DNA from: Dyadobacter sp. CY347
GTDB taxonomy: Bacteria > Bacteroidota > Bacteroidia > Cytophagales > Spirosomataceae
DNA: 64,000 bases
NCBI RefSeq assembly: GCF_021502655.1
Contig: NZ_JAKFFT010000009.1
Coordinates: 310,001-374,000, forward strand
Reading direction: 5' to 3'
A program made the position numbers and the translations under genes. Shown in pieces: positions 35,306-44,131 of the stretch. Below the pieces are notes generated by a model. That model had not been told where the DNA came from, searched no databases, and saw nothing but the letters and a program-made list of their open reading frames with translations. Position 1 is the stretch's first letter. Every line of letters begins with the position of its first letter.

Positions 35306-36145
35306 TTAATTTCCAATCGCCACCGGCCGGTCATTGCGTGACCATTCGCTCCATGATCCCACATAAAGGGCTGCGCCTTCGAGCCCTGCGTCAGCGAGCG
35401 CTAACAATGTATGACAGGCCGTCACACCGGATCCGCAATGCACGATCACGTGCTTCGGATCACGCGAGCCTAGAGCGCTCTTGTATTTTTCCGCCAATTC
35501 TTCACTGGACAGAAAATTGCCATCCTTATCCAGGTTTCCGGCAAATGGAATGTTGATCGCGCCGGGAATATGGCCTGCAACAAGATCAATAGGTTCACTT
35601 TCACCCACGTAACGATAATTTTCGCGAACATCAATCACCAAAAAATCTTGATTTTCGGCTGCGTCAGCAACCTCGTCCGCATCCACGCGGGGCAATTGAT
35701 AATCCGTAAATGGATAATCATGCACGGCAACCGGGTTTTCAGGCGTGCCCTTTGTGATCGCAAAACCTTCTTTTTGCAATGCTTCAATCCCTCCGCTCAC
35801 TACAAAAACTTTTTCATGACCCGCAGCTTTCAGCATCCACCAGAACCGCGCAGCAGCATTTGCTCCTTTTTTATCATCATATACGACCACGACAGCCTCG
35901 GGTGTAATGCCTAATTTTCCCAAGAAGGCTCCAAAAATTTTAGGCGCTGGCAGCGGGTGCCGACCACCATGCGCTGCATTGTCCGATTTCTCTGACAGAT
36001 CCGTTTCCAAGTTGACAAAAAGCGCATTTTCAACATGTGCAGAGCGATAACGTTCCCACGCATCCGGGCCACCTCTGGCATCTATAATGATTGCTTTCTG
36101 GTCCTCGACAAGTTGTCTGACATCCCCGGCTTTAATGATCTCCAT
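35306..36145 (-). CDS. sseA: Thiosulfate/3-mercaptopyruvate sulfurtransferase (two rhodanese domains)
   Basis: A 279-residue tandem-rhodanese protein: an inactive N-terminal domain with an Asp in place of the catalytic Cys (VVYDDKKGANAAARFWW), and an active C-terminal domain with C237 in VHCGSGVTACH, whose CGSGVTA loop is the form found in 3-mercaptopyruvate sulfurtransferases. It moves sulfur from mercaptopyruvate or thiosulfate to thiols or cyanide in the cytosol. It is divergent from the GNAT gene with a 111-base gap. It is probably a single-gene unit. Confidence 0.9.
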   Translation of the reverse strand: MEIIKAGDVRQLVEDQKAIIIDARGGPDAWERYRSAHVENALFVNLETDLSEKSDNAAHGGRHPLPAPKIFGAFLGKLGITPEAVVVVYDDKKGANAAARFWWMLKAAGHEKVFVVSGGIEALQKEGFAITKGTPENPVAVHDYPFTDYQLPRVDADEVADAAENQDFLVIDVRENYRYVGESEPIDLVAGHIPGAINIPFAGNLDKDGNFLSSEELAEKYKSALGSRDPKHVIVHCGSGVTACHTLLALADAGLEGAALYVGSWSEWSRNDRPVAIGN

Positions 36146-36156
36146 CGGTTTCGAAT

Positions 36157-36191
36157 TTTGGAATTGATTGCTAAAAATATAAATATTTTTG
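36157..36191 (+). promoter_or_regulatory. Putative promoter of the GNAT gene
   Basis: TTTG (36157-36160), 23 bases, then TATTTTTG (36184-36191, matches TAnnTTTG). An alternative TTG 17 bases upstream of the -7 box also exists. The leader to ATG 36257 would be about 58 bases. The spacer is slightly long, so confidence is moderate. Confidence 0.4.
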
Positions 36192-36256
36192 GCCTGCGGT
36201 CAATTCTGAAAACGAATTTTAACTATTTAGCAACTCGAAAGCATCATTATCCCGCC

Positions 36257-37057
36257 ATGAAAAGTACCGCATTTGTTACAGCAGATCTAGACCAACTTCC
36301 TGTCTTACAGCCTCCTGATTGGGGCAGCCTGATTCCCAGATTTGAATATTTTATCGCTTCGCCACTCTGTCATCCCATAAAAATTTCGGAGCAAGGTGAG
36401 CTCGTGGCCGTCGGCACGTCCATTATGCATGCGGATACGGTTTGGCTTGCATGCGTAGTTGTCCATGCCGGGCATCGGAACAAAGGTCTCGGAAAGGAGA
36501 TCACGCAGGACCTGATCACCAACATTGACCAGACTCATTTTAAAACAATTTATCTGGATGCCACTGAATATGGGTTTCCTGTTTACTTAAAATTGGGGTT
36601 TGAGGTTGAAACCACTTATACGCATATGAGAAGCACAAGTGATTTGCTAACCGCTTCTTCCTCAGCATTTATCGTGCCTTTTGATGCACATTATCTGCCA
36701 CAAATTCTTGCTATTGACCAGCATGTTTCCGGGGAAGACCGGAGCGGGGTGCTTTCTGATTTTATCCAAACATCACTATTATATGTTGCTGATGGCCAGG
36801 TGCTGGGATTTTACATTCCGGGCTGGGGCGACGGGCCGATTATCGCGATTTCAGAAGCGGCCGGAGCGGCTTTGATCAAGAAACGGGCGCAGGACGAAAA
36901 TGCTGCCATCCTTCCTTCTGATCACGCTTTTGCTATAAATTGCCTGCAAGCGCTCTCTTTTAAAGAATACAGAACCTCACGGCGCATGTTTTTAGGAGAA
37001 AAAAGAATATGGCAGCCTACCGGGATCTACAACCGCATTAGCGGGCAGTTGGGCTAA
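36257..37057 (+). CDS. GNAT family N-acetyltransferase
   Basis: The 266-residue protein carries an N-terminal GNAT domain with the acetyl-CoA-binding motif A at VVVHAGHRNKGLGKEITQDLI (R/Q-x-x-G-x-G/A as RNKGLG) and LDATEYGFPVYLKLGF (motif B, Y..LGF). A second half (~residues 135-260), which has its own FKEYRTSRRMFLG strand, resembles the C-terminal domain of the two-domain DUF1248-like acetyltransferases. The substrate is unknown. The start at ATG 36257 is chosen; upstream in-frame starts run antisense into sseA. Confidence 0.85.
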   Translation: MKSTAFVTADLDQLPVLQPPDWGSLIPRFEYFIASPLCHPIKISEQGELVAVGTSIMHADTVWLACVVVHAGHRNKGLGKEITQDLITNIDQTHFKTIYLDATEYGFPVYLKLGFEVETTYTHMRSTSDLLTASSSAFIVPFDAHYLPQILAIDQHVSGEDRSGVLSDFIQTSLLYVADGQVLGFYIPGWGDGPIIAISEAAGAALIKKRAQDENAAILPSDHAFAINCLQALSFKEYRTSRRMFLGEKRIWQPTGIYNRISGQLG

Positions 37058-37115
37058 CAATTACTTTAAGCAACCTCAACCATATCAATTCGAGAACGAT
37101 GAGATGATCTTTGTA

Positions 37116-37865
37116 CTACCTCAGCACCAGATCACTGATCGAAGAAAACTCCGTGTGAGGAGCCATGGCTTTAATGTTTCCTTTTTTGTCCAATAAAATA
37201 AAAAAAGGCGTCTCGCTGATTTTGTAACGCTGGTTAAAACCATACGATTCCGGAACGGGGATGAAACCGCAGTTCCTTTTCGGGATCGCATCCAGGCATT
37301 CGTCTTCGGTATTCAGCGTGGTTCCCAGCGAAACTATTTCAATTCCTTTTTTACGGTTTTCATCAATAAAATTCGAGATTACTTTGGTGCTGGCCAGCGT
37401 GTAAAGGGGTTTTTCAAATTTGACCCAGAAACCGAGCAACACATATTTTCCTTTCAGTTTCTCCGAATTATATTCCTTTCCATCAAGCCCACGCATCACA
37501 AAAGGCGGCAATGGCTCCCCTATCTCGGGCATCAGATCAGGGTTTTGCATGACAGATCCATTATCCTGGATCAACAACTGGCTCTTTTTCACAATTTCAA
37601 AAGATGATGCTTTTCCAAATTTGTCAAAAATCGGCTGAGTCCTATAAACGCCTGGATTTTTTCGCAACATTTCATCATAGACAGCATAGCTGATCCGCTT
37701 GCCCGAAGCATGGTCATAAATGGGCGAGTCACGCGTCATCACGATCTTCTGGCTCACTTTTCCATTATACCGGGTCACTTTGGGCTCTTCCGGTTGGCCA
37801 AAAGCCAAGGAGCAAATTGAAGCGAAAAAAATGTGTAAAAAAATCTCAGTACGACCGAAATTCAT
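37116..37865 (-). CDS. Periplasmic thioredoxin-fold protein without CxxC (TlpA/AhpC-like)
   Basis: A 249-residue protein with an export signal (MNFGRTEIFLHIFFASICSLAFG), a beta-rich N-domain, then a thioredoxin-like domain from ~115: GEPLPPFVMRGLDGKEYNSEKLKGKYVLLGFWVKFEKPL. Where TlpA-like proteins have W-C-x-x-C it has WVKFEKPL, so it cannot do dithiol exchange. A Cys pair elsewhere (ECLDAIPKRNC) could bind metal. The cis-proline region is kept (ISETPFFILLDKKGNI). It is divergent from the radical-SAM gene, and a perfect palindrome lies in the shared upstream region. Confidence 0.72.
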   Translation of the reverse strand: MNFGRTEIFLHIFFASICSLAFGQPEEPKVTRYNGKVSQKIVMTRDSPIYDHASGKRISYAVYDEMLRKNPGVYRTQPIFDKFGKASSFEIVKKSQLLIQDNGSVMQNPDLMPEIGEPLPPFVMRGLDGKEYNSEKLKGKYVLLGFWVKFEKPLYTLASTKVISNFIDENRKKGIEIVSLGTTLNTEDECLDAIPKRNCGFIPVPESYGFNQRYKISETPFFILLDKKGNIKAMAPHTEFSSISDLVLR

Positions 37866-37896
37866 CTGGAACGTTTTTATTAATTAAGATTCTGTG

Positions 37897-37916
37897 AGTA
37901 TCAAATATTTGATACT
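37897..37916. promoter_or_regulatory. Perfect 20-bp palindrome between divergent genes
   Basis: AGTATCAAATATTTGATACT is a perfect inverted repeat with no spacer. It lies 31 bases upstream of the thioredoxin-like gene and 90 bases upstream of the radical-SAM gene, in an AT-rich intergenic stretch. The length and symmetry are those of a dimeric repressor operator; the regulator is unknown. Confidence 0.6.
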
Positions 37917-38006
37917 ATATTGCACTATTAAAACGCAAATATCGTTGTTATAACTGGTTAGTGCTTCACAATATTTTAAGTCGAGACCACTTATTGAAAA
38001 AAATAT

Positions 38007-39263
38007 ATGTTCGAGAGGATCCGTGAGAAGTTGGAAATTTTGGCAGATGCAGCTAAGTATGACGTATCTTGTTCATCCAGTGGCAGTAACAGAAAAAATG
38101 AAAATAAGGGTTTGGGCGACGCGGAAGGGACGGGGATTTGCCACACCTACACCGAAGATGGCCGCTGTGTTTCGCTGCTCAAAATCCTGCTGACCAATCA
38201 TTGCATTTATGATTGCGCCTTCTGCGTTTCGCGGCGGAGCAATGATATAAAACGCGCAGCATTCACGGTTGACGAAGTGGTTGAGCTGACGATGAATTTC
38301 TATCGCCGCAACTACATTGAAGGTCTTTTCCTGAGTTCAGGAATCTTTAAGAATGCCGATTACACAATGGAGCGGCTGGTAAGGATCGTTAAAAAGCTTC
38401 GGAACGAGCAACGGTTCAATGGTTACATTCACCTCAAAACGATCCCCGGCGCAAGTGAGGAATTGCTGAAAGAAGCAGGCATGTATGCCGACCGGATGAG
38501 CATTAACCTTGAAATGCCTACTGAATCGGGTTTGAAGTTGCTTGCTCCCGAAAAGTCTCACGAAGACGTCAAGAAGCCGCTGGATTACATTCAGCAAACA
38601 ATCACGCAGTTTTCGAGCGAAAAAGCGCTGATTAAGTCAGTTCCAAAATTTGTCCCTGCGGGCCAGAGCACGCAAATGGTGATCGGGGCGACGCCGGAAT
38701 CTGATAAAGAAATTATGCATACCGCAAATGCGTTCTATAAAAATTTCTCGCTCAAAAGGGTTTATTACTCAGGCTATATTCCTATAAGTCAGGATGCCCG
38801 GTTGCCGGTCATCGGTTCGCAGCCGCCCCTGATCAGGGAAAATCGGCTATATCAAACGGACTGGCTGATGCGCTTTTACGGCTTTGATGTTAAAGAAATT
38901 TTGAATGACGCACATCCCAATCTTGACGTGGATATAGATCCTAAATTGAGTTGGGCTCTTCGGAATCTCGAAAAATTCCCGGTTGACGTCAATACGGCCG
39001 ATTACAAAATGATCATGCGCGTACCGGGCATTGGCGTGGCGTCTGCCCTGAAAATTGTTCAGGCCAGAAAATTCGGGCGGCTTCATCAGGACCAGCTCAA
39101 AAAGATCGGGATCTCATTCAATAAAGCCAAACATTTTATAAGATATGCCGATAGCCCGCTGCAATTACGCGACTATGAAGCAGGGCACATCAAATCCGTG
39201 ATTTTGTCTGAAAGCAGCAGCAAATACAACAAAGTACCGAAGAACCAGCTTTCTATTTTCTGA
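38007..39263 (+). CDS. Putative DNA modification/repair radical SAM protein (TIGR03916-type)
   Basis: The 418-residue protein has the radical-SAM Fe4S4 site CxxxCxxC at C66, C70 and C73 (NHCIYDCAFC), preceded by a conserved GTGICHTYTEDGRCVSLLKILLTN segment. At ~330-370 a helix-hairpin-helix (VDVNTADYKMIMRVPGIG, ASALKIVQARKFG) should bind DNA. It matches the TIGR03916 family, which is known to occur always paired with a TIGR03915-type partner, some fused to a uracil-DNA-glycosylase domain; a role in DNA repair or modification is proposed but the reaction is unknown. Its stop overlaps the partner start by one base (TGATG). Possible operator at 37897. Confidence 0.9.
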   Translation: MFERIREKLEILADAAKYDVSCSSSGSNRKNENKGLGDAEGTGICHTYTEDGRCVSLLKILLTNHCIYDCAFCVSRRSNDIKRAAFTVDEVVELTMNFYRRNYIEGLFLSSGIFKNADYTMERLVRIVKKLRNEQRFNGYIHLKTIPGASEELLKEAGMYADRMSINLEMPTESGLKLLAPEKSHEDVKKPLDYIQQTITQFSSEKALIKSVPKFVPAGQSTQMVIGATPESDKEIMHTANAFYKNFSLKRVYYSGYIPISQDARLPVIGSQPPLIRENRLYQTDWLMRFYGFDVKEILNDAHPNLDVDIDPKLSWALRNLEKFPVDVNTADYKMIMRVPGIGVASALKIVQARKFGRLHQDQLKKIGISFNKAKHFIRYADSPLQLRDYEAGHIKSVILSESSSKYNKVPKNQLSIF

Positions 39264-40033
39264 TGGAAATATTCGTTTTCGACGGGACTTTGGAAGGCTT
39301 GCTAACAGCCGTTTTCGATTGTTATCAGAAGAAATCTGACGCTGTGAAACTCGTTAGCCAACTTCATTATGTGCCTGATGTTTTCAAAGAGGCATTTACC
39401 GTGATCAGTGACGATACAAAAGCAAAACGGGTTTGGAGTGGGTTGACCAAAAAGCTGGATAGTGACTGGATGAAATCAATTTACAAGTCTTTTCTCTCCG
39501 AACAGCCTGCTACATTTCAGGATCTCTTTGAATTCATACGGTACATTATAGATAGCCCGCCGGGTGCAGAGGCCAATTTTGGGAACAAATATGTTTTAGA
39601 GATTTCCCAAATGAGCCATAAGGTCCATCGTGAAAAGCATCGGATGGAAGCTTTTATCCGCTTTCAAAAAACAGGTGACAATATCTTTTACGCGCACATT
39701 GAACCGGATTTCAATGTTCTTCCCCTGATTATCGATCATTTCAAAAATCGCTACGCCGACCAGAAGTGGATCATCTACGACCTGAAAAGGAAATACGGGT
39801 TATTTTATGATCTTGAAAAAGTGGAGGAAATCGCCTTCGATTTCACCACAGAAATGTCGCCTGCCCTCAATGCCTTGCCTGCGAATGTGCTGGATCCACA
39901 GGAAGAACTTTACGCATTACTTTGGAAAGATTACTTCCGCAGCGTCAACATCCCGGCTCGAAAAAACATGAAACTCCACATCCGGCACGTGCCCAAGCGT
40001 TATTGGAAATATCTTTCCGAAAAGCAAAGTTGA
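39263..40033 (+). CDS. TIGR03915 (DUF4130-type) partner of the radical SAM protein
   Basis: A 256-residue cytosolic protein starting MEIFVFDGTLEGLLTAVFDCYQ, the typical opening of the family, with the conserved MSHKVHREKHRMEAFIRFQ stretch and the C-terminal LHIRHVPKRYWKYLSE. The family is defined only by its fixed pairing with the TIGR03916 radical SAM gene and is annotated as a probable DNA metabolism protein; some members are fused to a UDG-like region. There is no such fusion here. It is translationally coupled to the radical SAM gene by a one-base overlap. Confidence 0.9.
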   Translation: MEIFVFDGTLEGLLTAVFDCYQKKSDAVKLVSQLHYVPDVFKEAFTVISDDTKAKRVWSGLTKKLDSDWMKSIYKSFLSEQPATFQDLFEFIRYIIDSPPGAEANFGNKYVLEISQMSHKVHREKHRMEAFIRFQKTGDNIFYAHIEPDFNVLPLIIDHFKNRYADQKWIIYDLKRKYGLFYDLEKVEEIAFDFTTEMSPALNALPANVLDPQEELYALLWKDYFRSVNIPARKNMKLHIRHVPKRYWKYLSEKQS

Positions 40034-40180
40034 AGTCACCATTATAGTCTGGCATTGCGAACTATAAATCAAAAGTTTACCAAAGTTATTCGATATCAAA
40101 TCAAAAATTTATTCTAAAATATTTGGACTATTGTCTAGATTCAATGTGTAAACGGTAGTTTTCAATTATTATTCGGTAAG

Positions 40181-40208
40181 GTTGTAGACTATAAATATAT
40201 TAAGTTTG
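40181..40208 (+). promoter_or_regulatory. Weak promoter candidate for the CotH gene
   Basis: TAAGTTTG (40201-40208) matches TAnnTTTG, and GTTG (40181-40184) lies 16 bases upstream, a little close for a -33 box. The ATG at 40260 is 51 bases downstream. Low confidence. Confidence 0.3.
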
Positions 40209-40259
40209 AAATGCACTATCCGATTGTGGGTTAGCATTTACTACACAAAACTTAATAAT

Positions 40260-43200
40260 ATGAAACATCTGTTTTACCTGACTTTATGCTGGATGCTGTC
40301 CTTCGGCGCCTATGCTCAGATCCCCGCCGACAATTATAGGTTTTATGTAGATGAAGGACGAAAAATGATCGCCTGCAACCAGGTTCCAACGCAAGGGCAA
40401 ATAACCGGTTCGCCAATTCAAATGCAGTTCGGGGCTAAGGTTTTTACCTTCCCTGGAAGTGTTACTACGCTAACCCACGGTGTTAAATATTTGGTTACCA
40501 ACGCCGGACAACAATATTCTTTGTATTTCACACAATTGCCATTGGTGAACCTTGATGTGCCGGATCCTTCCCAGCTCAATCTGGAAGAGGAAATACCAGG
40601 TGGCATATCCATTGCGGAGGCGTCCAACTCTCCCCTGATCTCCAATATGGCCATCCGTATCCGAGGCAACAGTTCTTCATTTTTCCCAAAAAAGAATTAC
40701 CGGGTTCAGTTTAAGGATGCGCAGGGTAAAAATAAAGATGAGTCTATTCTGGGGCTGAGGAGTGATAAACGCTGGCTGTTTTTTGGTATGTGGAATGAAG
40801 AACTGCGCGCTACGAACAATGTTTCACATAATCTCTGGATCGATATGCACAAGCTGTATTACGCTTCATCGGAGCCGTCAGCCGTTTCCTCGATCCGTAC
40901 CCGATATGTCGAGGTTTTTATGAATAAATCATACAAGGGTGTTTATATGATCGGTGAGGATATGGACCGCAAGCAACTGCAATTGAAAAAGAATGACGGG
41001 GATGTGATCAGAGGCGAATTGTTCAAAGCGGATGATTGGTCTCTTTCCGCCGCATGGGAAGGAATTGGCGTGGCCAGACCAGTGGCAGGCGCGGAAGAAT
41101 GGCAGAGCTGGGAACTTGAATATCCCGACTACAGCGATTGGAACAATCATCAAAGTTTATTGAAAGGCGTCATTGAATCATCAGACGATGAGTTCCGTGC
41201 TAACATCTGGACGCTTTTCAAGCAGGAAAATATTATTGACTATTTCATTTTCCTGAACCTGCTATCGGTGGAGGATAACATGGAAAAAAATTATTTTATC
41301 GGTCGCTACGACAAGGGACAGCCCTGGTTTTTTATTCCGTGGGATCTCGACGGGGCCTGGGGCTATTTCCCGGATGGGGTAAGAAGCAATAAAACGCAGG
41401 GCGACAGGCAAAATGGGTTATTTAAAAAGCTCTTCCGCGTTAATCCTGATGGCTTTAAAAACAAACTCGCCACCCGTTATTTTGAGCTCAGGCAAAATAT
41501 TCTTGCAGAAGCCAATCTAAAAAACCGTTTCCAGGCAAATTATAATTTGCTCAATTCTAATCTGATTTACGAGCGCGACGCAGCCGTTTCACAAGACAAT
41601 TACGGCGGCGCCAATCGTACCGGAGGTTTGGCATACGTGAACAACTACATTACGCAACGGCTCAGCTGGCTGGATGCCTATTTCTGCCCTATGAAGGATA
41701 GAGGCTGCAATGGCCAAACAACCTGCGCATTTGACATCACAGCAAACGCTTCCAACACCAGTCCGGCTTGCGCTGCAGATATCTCATTATCAACCACTTG
41801 CACAGGCGCAGATTGCTCGGGCGTAACGTACACCTGGACGGGAAATGGCATTAACCAAACGGGAAGCTCGATCAACATTATAGCTCCAGGCGCAAACGGT
41901 TCCTATGTTTACACTGTAAAAGCATCTAAAAGCGGCTGTACGGATAAAACGGCAACAGTGACTTTGAACATTACCAATTGCACCCCGCCAGTGGGCAACG
42001 ATCCATTCAGCGCATGCCTGGAAGCGGAAAACCAAACTGGAAATGGTTTGATCACCGGCGATCCGAATGCCTCCAATGGCAGCACGCGGGGTGATAAAGA
42101 TAATTACAATCATTATGTAGACTATGCAGTCAACGGTGTGAAAGCAACTGGCGCGCATCAGATAAAAGTTCGTTATTATGCCAATGCAGGAGCGCAAGCA
42201 AGTTTTTCTGTCAATGGAAATGTGGTTTTACCATCGGCCAGTTTCCCTCCTACTAATTCCTGGAACATTGTCTGGCGCGAGGAAACATTCAATGTTACAT
42301 TGAATCAGGGCAATAATACGATCAGGATTCAGGGCTTACCGGGAGCCAGCATTCGACAGGATAAAATATGTGTGACCGGGCCAGGCAATCAGAACCCGCA
42401 GGAACCAACTTGTAATTTCAACATCACTGCAAATGCTTCCAATACAAGCCCGGCTTGCGCTGCAAATGTATCATTATCGACCACTTGCACAGGCGCTGAG
42501 TGCTCGGGTTTAACGTACACCTGGACAGGAAATGGCATTAACCAAACGGGAAGCTCGATCAACATGGCAGCTCCGGCCGGAAACGGTTCCTATGTTTACA
42601 CTGTAAAAGCAGCTAAAAGCGGCTGTGCGGATAAAACGGCAACAGTGACTTTGAATATAACCAATTGCAACCCGCCCGTGGGCAACGATCCATTCAGCGC
42701 ATGCCTGGAAGCTGAGAACCAAACTGGTAATGGATCTATAACCGGCGATCCGAATGCGTCCAATGGCAGCACGCGAGGTGATAAGGATAACTACAATCAT
42801 TATGTGGACTATGCCATCAATGGGGTGAAAATAACCGGCGCGCATCAGGTGAAAGTCCGTTATTATGCAAATGCAGCAGCACAAGCGAGTTTTTCTGTGA
42901 ATGGAAATGTGGTTTTACCATTGGCCAGCTTCCCTCCTACTTATTCATGGAACATTGTTTGGCGCGAGGAAACATTTAATGTTACATTGAATCAGGGCAA
43001 TAATACGCTCAGAATTCAGGGTTTGCCGGGAGCCAGCATTCGACAGGATAAAATATGTGTAACCGGGCCGGGCAATCAAAACCCGCAGGAACCGACTTGT
43101 AATTTGAACATTACTGCGAATGCTTCCAATACAAGCCCGGCTTGCTCTGCAAATGTTACATTATCAACTAATTGCACAGGCGCTGATTGCCCAGGTGTAA

Positions 43201-44063
43201 CATACACCTGGACAGGAAATGGCGTTAACCAAACGGGAAGCTCGATCAACATTGCAGCTCCTGGGGCAAATGGTTCCTATGTTTACACTGTAAAAGCAGC
43301 TAAAAGCGGCTGTGCGGATAAAACGGCAACGGTGACATTGAACATTACAGATTGCACGCCACCGGTAGGCGGTGATTTTGCGTTGTGCCTGGAAGCGGAA
43401 TCCCAAAGCGGAAATGGCACGATTACCGGTGATCCGAATGCATCAGGCGGAAACACACGGGGAGTCAAAGAAAACTCCGACCATTATGTTGATTATGCAG
43501 TCAATGGCGTGCCCAGCGCCGGGACTTATCAGCTTAAATTGCGCTATTCAGCGAGTTCGAGCCCTGCGATCTCTATTTTGGTAAATAATGCTACGGCCAT
43601 AGCAGCCACTAACCTGCCCGCTACAAATTCCTGGAACATTGTATTTCGTGAAGAAGTGTTTAACCTGACGCTTGCGGCTGGCAATAACGTTGTGCGCATT
43701 CAAGGATTAAATGGCCCGAGTATCCGGCAAGACAAACTTTGCATCAACAGCATCGCTCCAAAAACGGCAAGACTGGCTGCACCGGAAACCATGTTCAGGC
43801 TCGCCGGTCCCGACAATCGCCTGAATGTATTCCCTAATCCGGCCCCGGGCGAAATCACTGCGAAATTCAACCTTTCCAGCGAGGAAGGCGGAACTATAAC
43901 CGTCACAGACATCCGGGGCCGCGTTTGGCATAACTCAAAAGTAAGTGGAATCGGGATGCATGAAGAAAAAATAAAGCTTGCTAATGCACCTGCGGGAGTT
44001 TATTTACTTCAAATTAGAAACGGGGAAACGATGGAAACCAAAAAGTTGGTGATCACAAACTAA
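40260..44063 (+). CDS. Secreted CotH-kinase domain protein with repeated Ig-like/CBM units and T9SS sorting domain
   Basis: From ATG 40260 the protein has 1267 residues with a signal peptide (MKHLFYLTLCWMLSFGAYAQ). A CotH kinase-like domain occupies ~110-480 (RIRGNSSSFFPKKNYRVQF, GVYMIGEDMD, PWFFIPWDLDGAWG); in spores CotH phosphorylates coat proteins, here the target is unknown. Then come three copies of a 229-residue unit: an Ig-like domain (DITANASNTSPACA...) plus a CBM6/35-like beta-jellyroll (CLEAENQTGNG...). The T9SS domain (VFPNPAPGEITAKFNLS ... GVYLLQIRNGETMETKKLVIT) closes it. It should be surface-displayed or released and bind carbohydrate. A strong terminator follows. Confidence 0.88.
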   Translation: MKHLFYLTLCWMLSFGAYAQIPADNYRFYVDEGRKMIACNQVPTQGQITGSPIQMQFGAKVFTFPGSVTTLTHGVKYLVTNAGQQYSLYFTQLPLVNLDVPDPSQLNLEEEIPGGISIAEASNSPLISNMAIRIRGNSSSFFPKKNYRVQFKDAQGKNKDESILGLRSDKRWLFFGMWNEELRATNNVSHNLWIDMHKLYYASSEPSAVSSIRTRYVEVFMNKSYKGVYMIGEDMDRKQLQLKKNDGDVIRGELFKADDWSLSAAWEGIGVARPVAGAEEWQSWELEYPDYSDWNNHQSLLKGVIESSDDEFRANIWTLFKQENIIDYFIFLNLLSVEDNMEKNYFIGRYDKGQPWFFIPWDLDGAWGYFPDGVRSNKTQGDRQNGLFKKLFRVNPDGFKNKLATRYFELRQNILAEANLKNRFQANYNLLNSNLIYERDAAVSQDNYGGANRTGGLAYVNNYITQRLSWLDAYFCPMKDRGCNGQTTCAFDITANASNTSPACAADISLSTTCTGADCSGVTYTWTGNGINQTGSSINIIAPGANGSYVYTVKASKSGCTDKTATVTLNITNCTPPVGNDPFSACLEAENQTGNGLITGDPNASNGSTRGDKDNYNHYVDYAVNGVKATGAHQIKVRYYANAGAQASFSVNGNVVLPSASFPPTNSWNIVWREETFNVTLNQGNNTIRIQGLPGASIRQDKICVTGPGNQNPQEPTCNFNITANASNTSPACAANVSLSTTCTGAECSGLTYTWTGNGINQTGSSINMAAPAGNGSYVYTVKAAKSGCADKTATVTLNITNCNPPVGNDPFSACLEAENQTGNGSITGDPNASNGSTRGDKDNYNHYVDYAINGVKITGAHQVKVRYYANAAAQASFSVNGNVVLPLASFPPTYSWNIVWREETFNVTLNQGNNTLRIQGLPGASIRQDKICVTGPGNQNPQEPTCNLNITANASNTSPACSANVTLSTNCTGADCPGVTYTWTGNGVNQTGSSINIAAPGANGSYVYTVKAAKSGCADKTATVTLNITDCTPPVGGDFALCLEAESQSGNGTITGDPNASGGNTRGVKENSDHYVDYAVNGVPSAGTYQLKLRYSASSSPAISILVNNATAIAATNLPATNSWNIVFREEVFNLTLAAGNNVVRIQGLNGPSIRQDKLCINSIAPKTARLAAPETMFRLAGPDNRLNVFPNPAPGEITAKFNLSSEEGGTITVTDIRGRVWHNSKVSGIGMHEEKIKLANAPAGVYLLQIRNGETMETKKLVITN
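41724..43744 (+). repeat. 687-bp tandem repeat in the CotH gene (2.9 units)
   Basis: Units start at 41724, 42411 and 43098, an exact 687-bp (229-residue) period, each an Ig-like module followed by a CBM6-like module. Units 1 and 2 are nearly identical in DNA over long stretches; unit 3 keeps its Ig-like half but its CBM half has diverged and lost a few residues. Recent duplication and possible recombination are implied. Confidence 0.88.
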
Positions 44064-44077
44064 CAGGCGTATTAAAA

Positions 44078-44117
44078 AAAGCAGCAAAGCCGGGCATCAA
44101 CCCGGCTTTGCTGCTTT
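44078..44117. terminator. Bidirectional rho-independent terminator
   Basis: A perfect 17-bp stem (44078-44094 with 44101-44117; core GCAGCAAAGCCGGG) encloses the loop CATCAA. The plus strand ends in CTTT and the other side has an A-run (44074-44080), so it can serve the CotH gene and the convergent M61 peptidase gene, whose stops lie on each side. Confidence 0.9.
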
Positions 44118-44131
44118 CTAACATTAAGTAA

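Noticed and set aside
36035-36256. Upstream extension of the GNAT gene
   Set aside because: It runs antisense to the sulfurtransferase gene and crosses the predicted GNAT promoter.
40034-40259. Possible regulatory RNA before the CotH gene
   Set aside because: The region is AT-rich with short repeated ACTATAAAT words but shows no stable fold or known riboswitch pattern.
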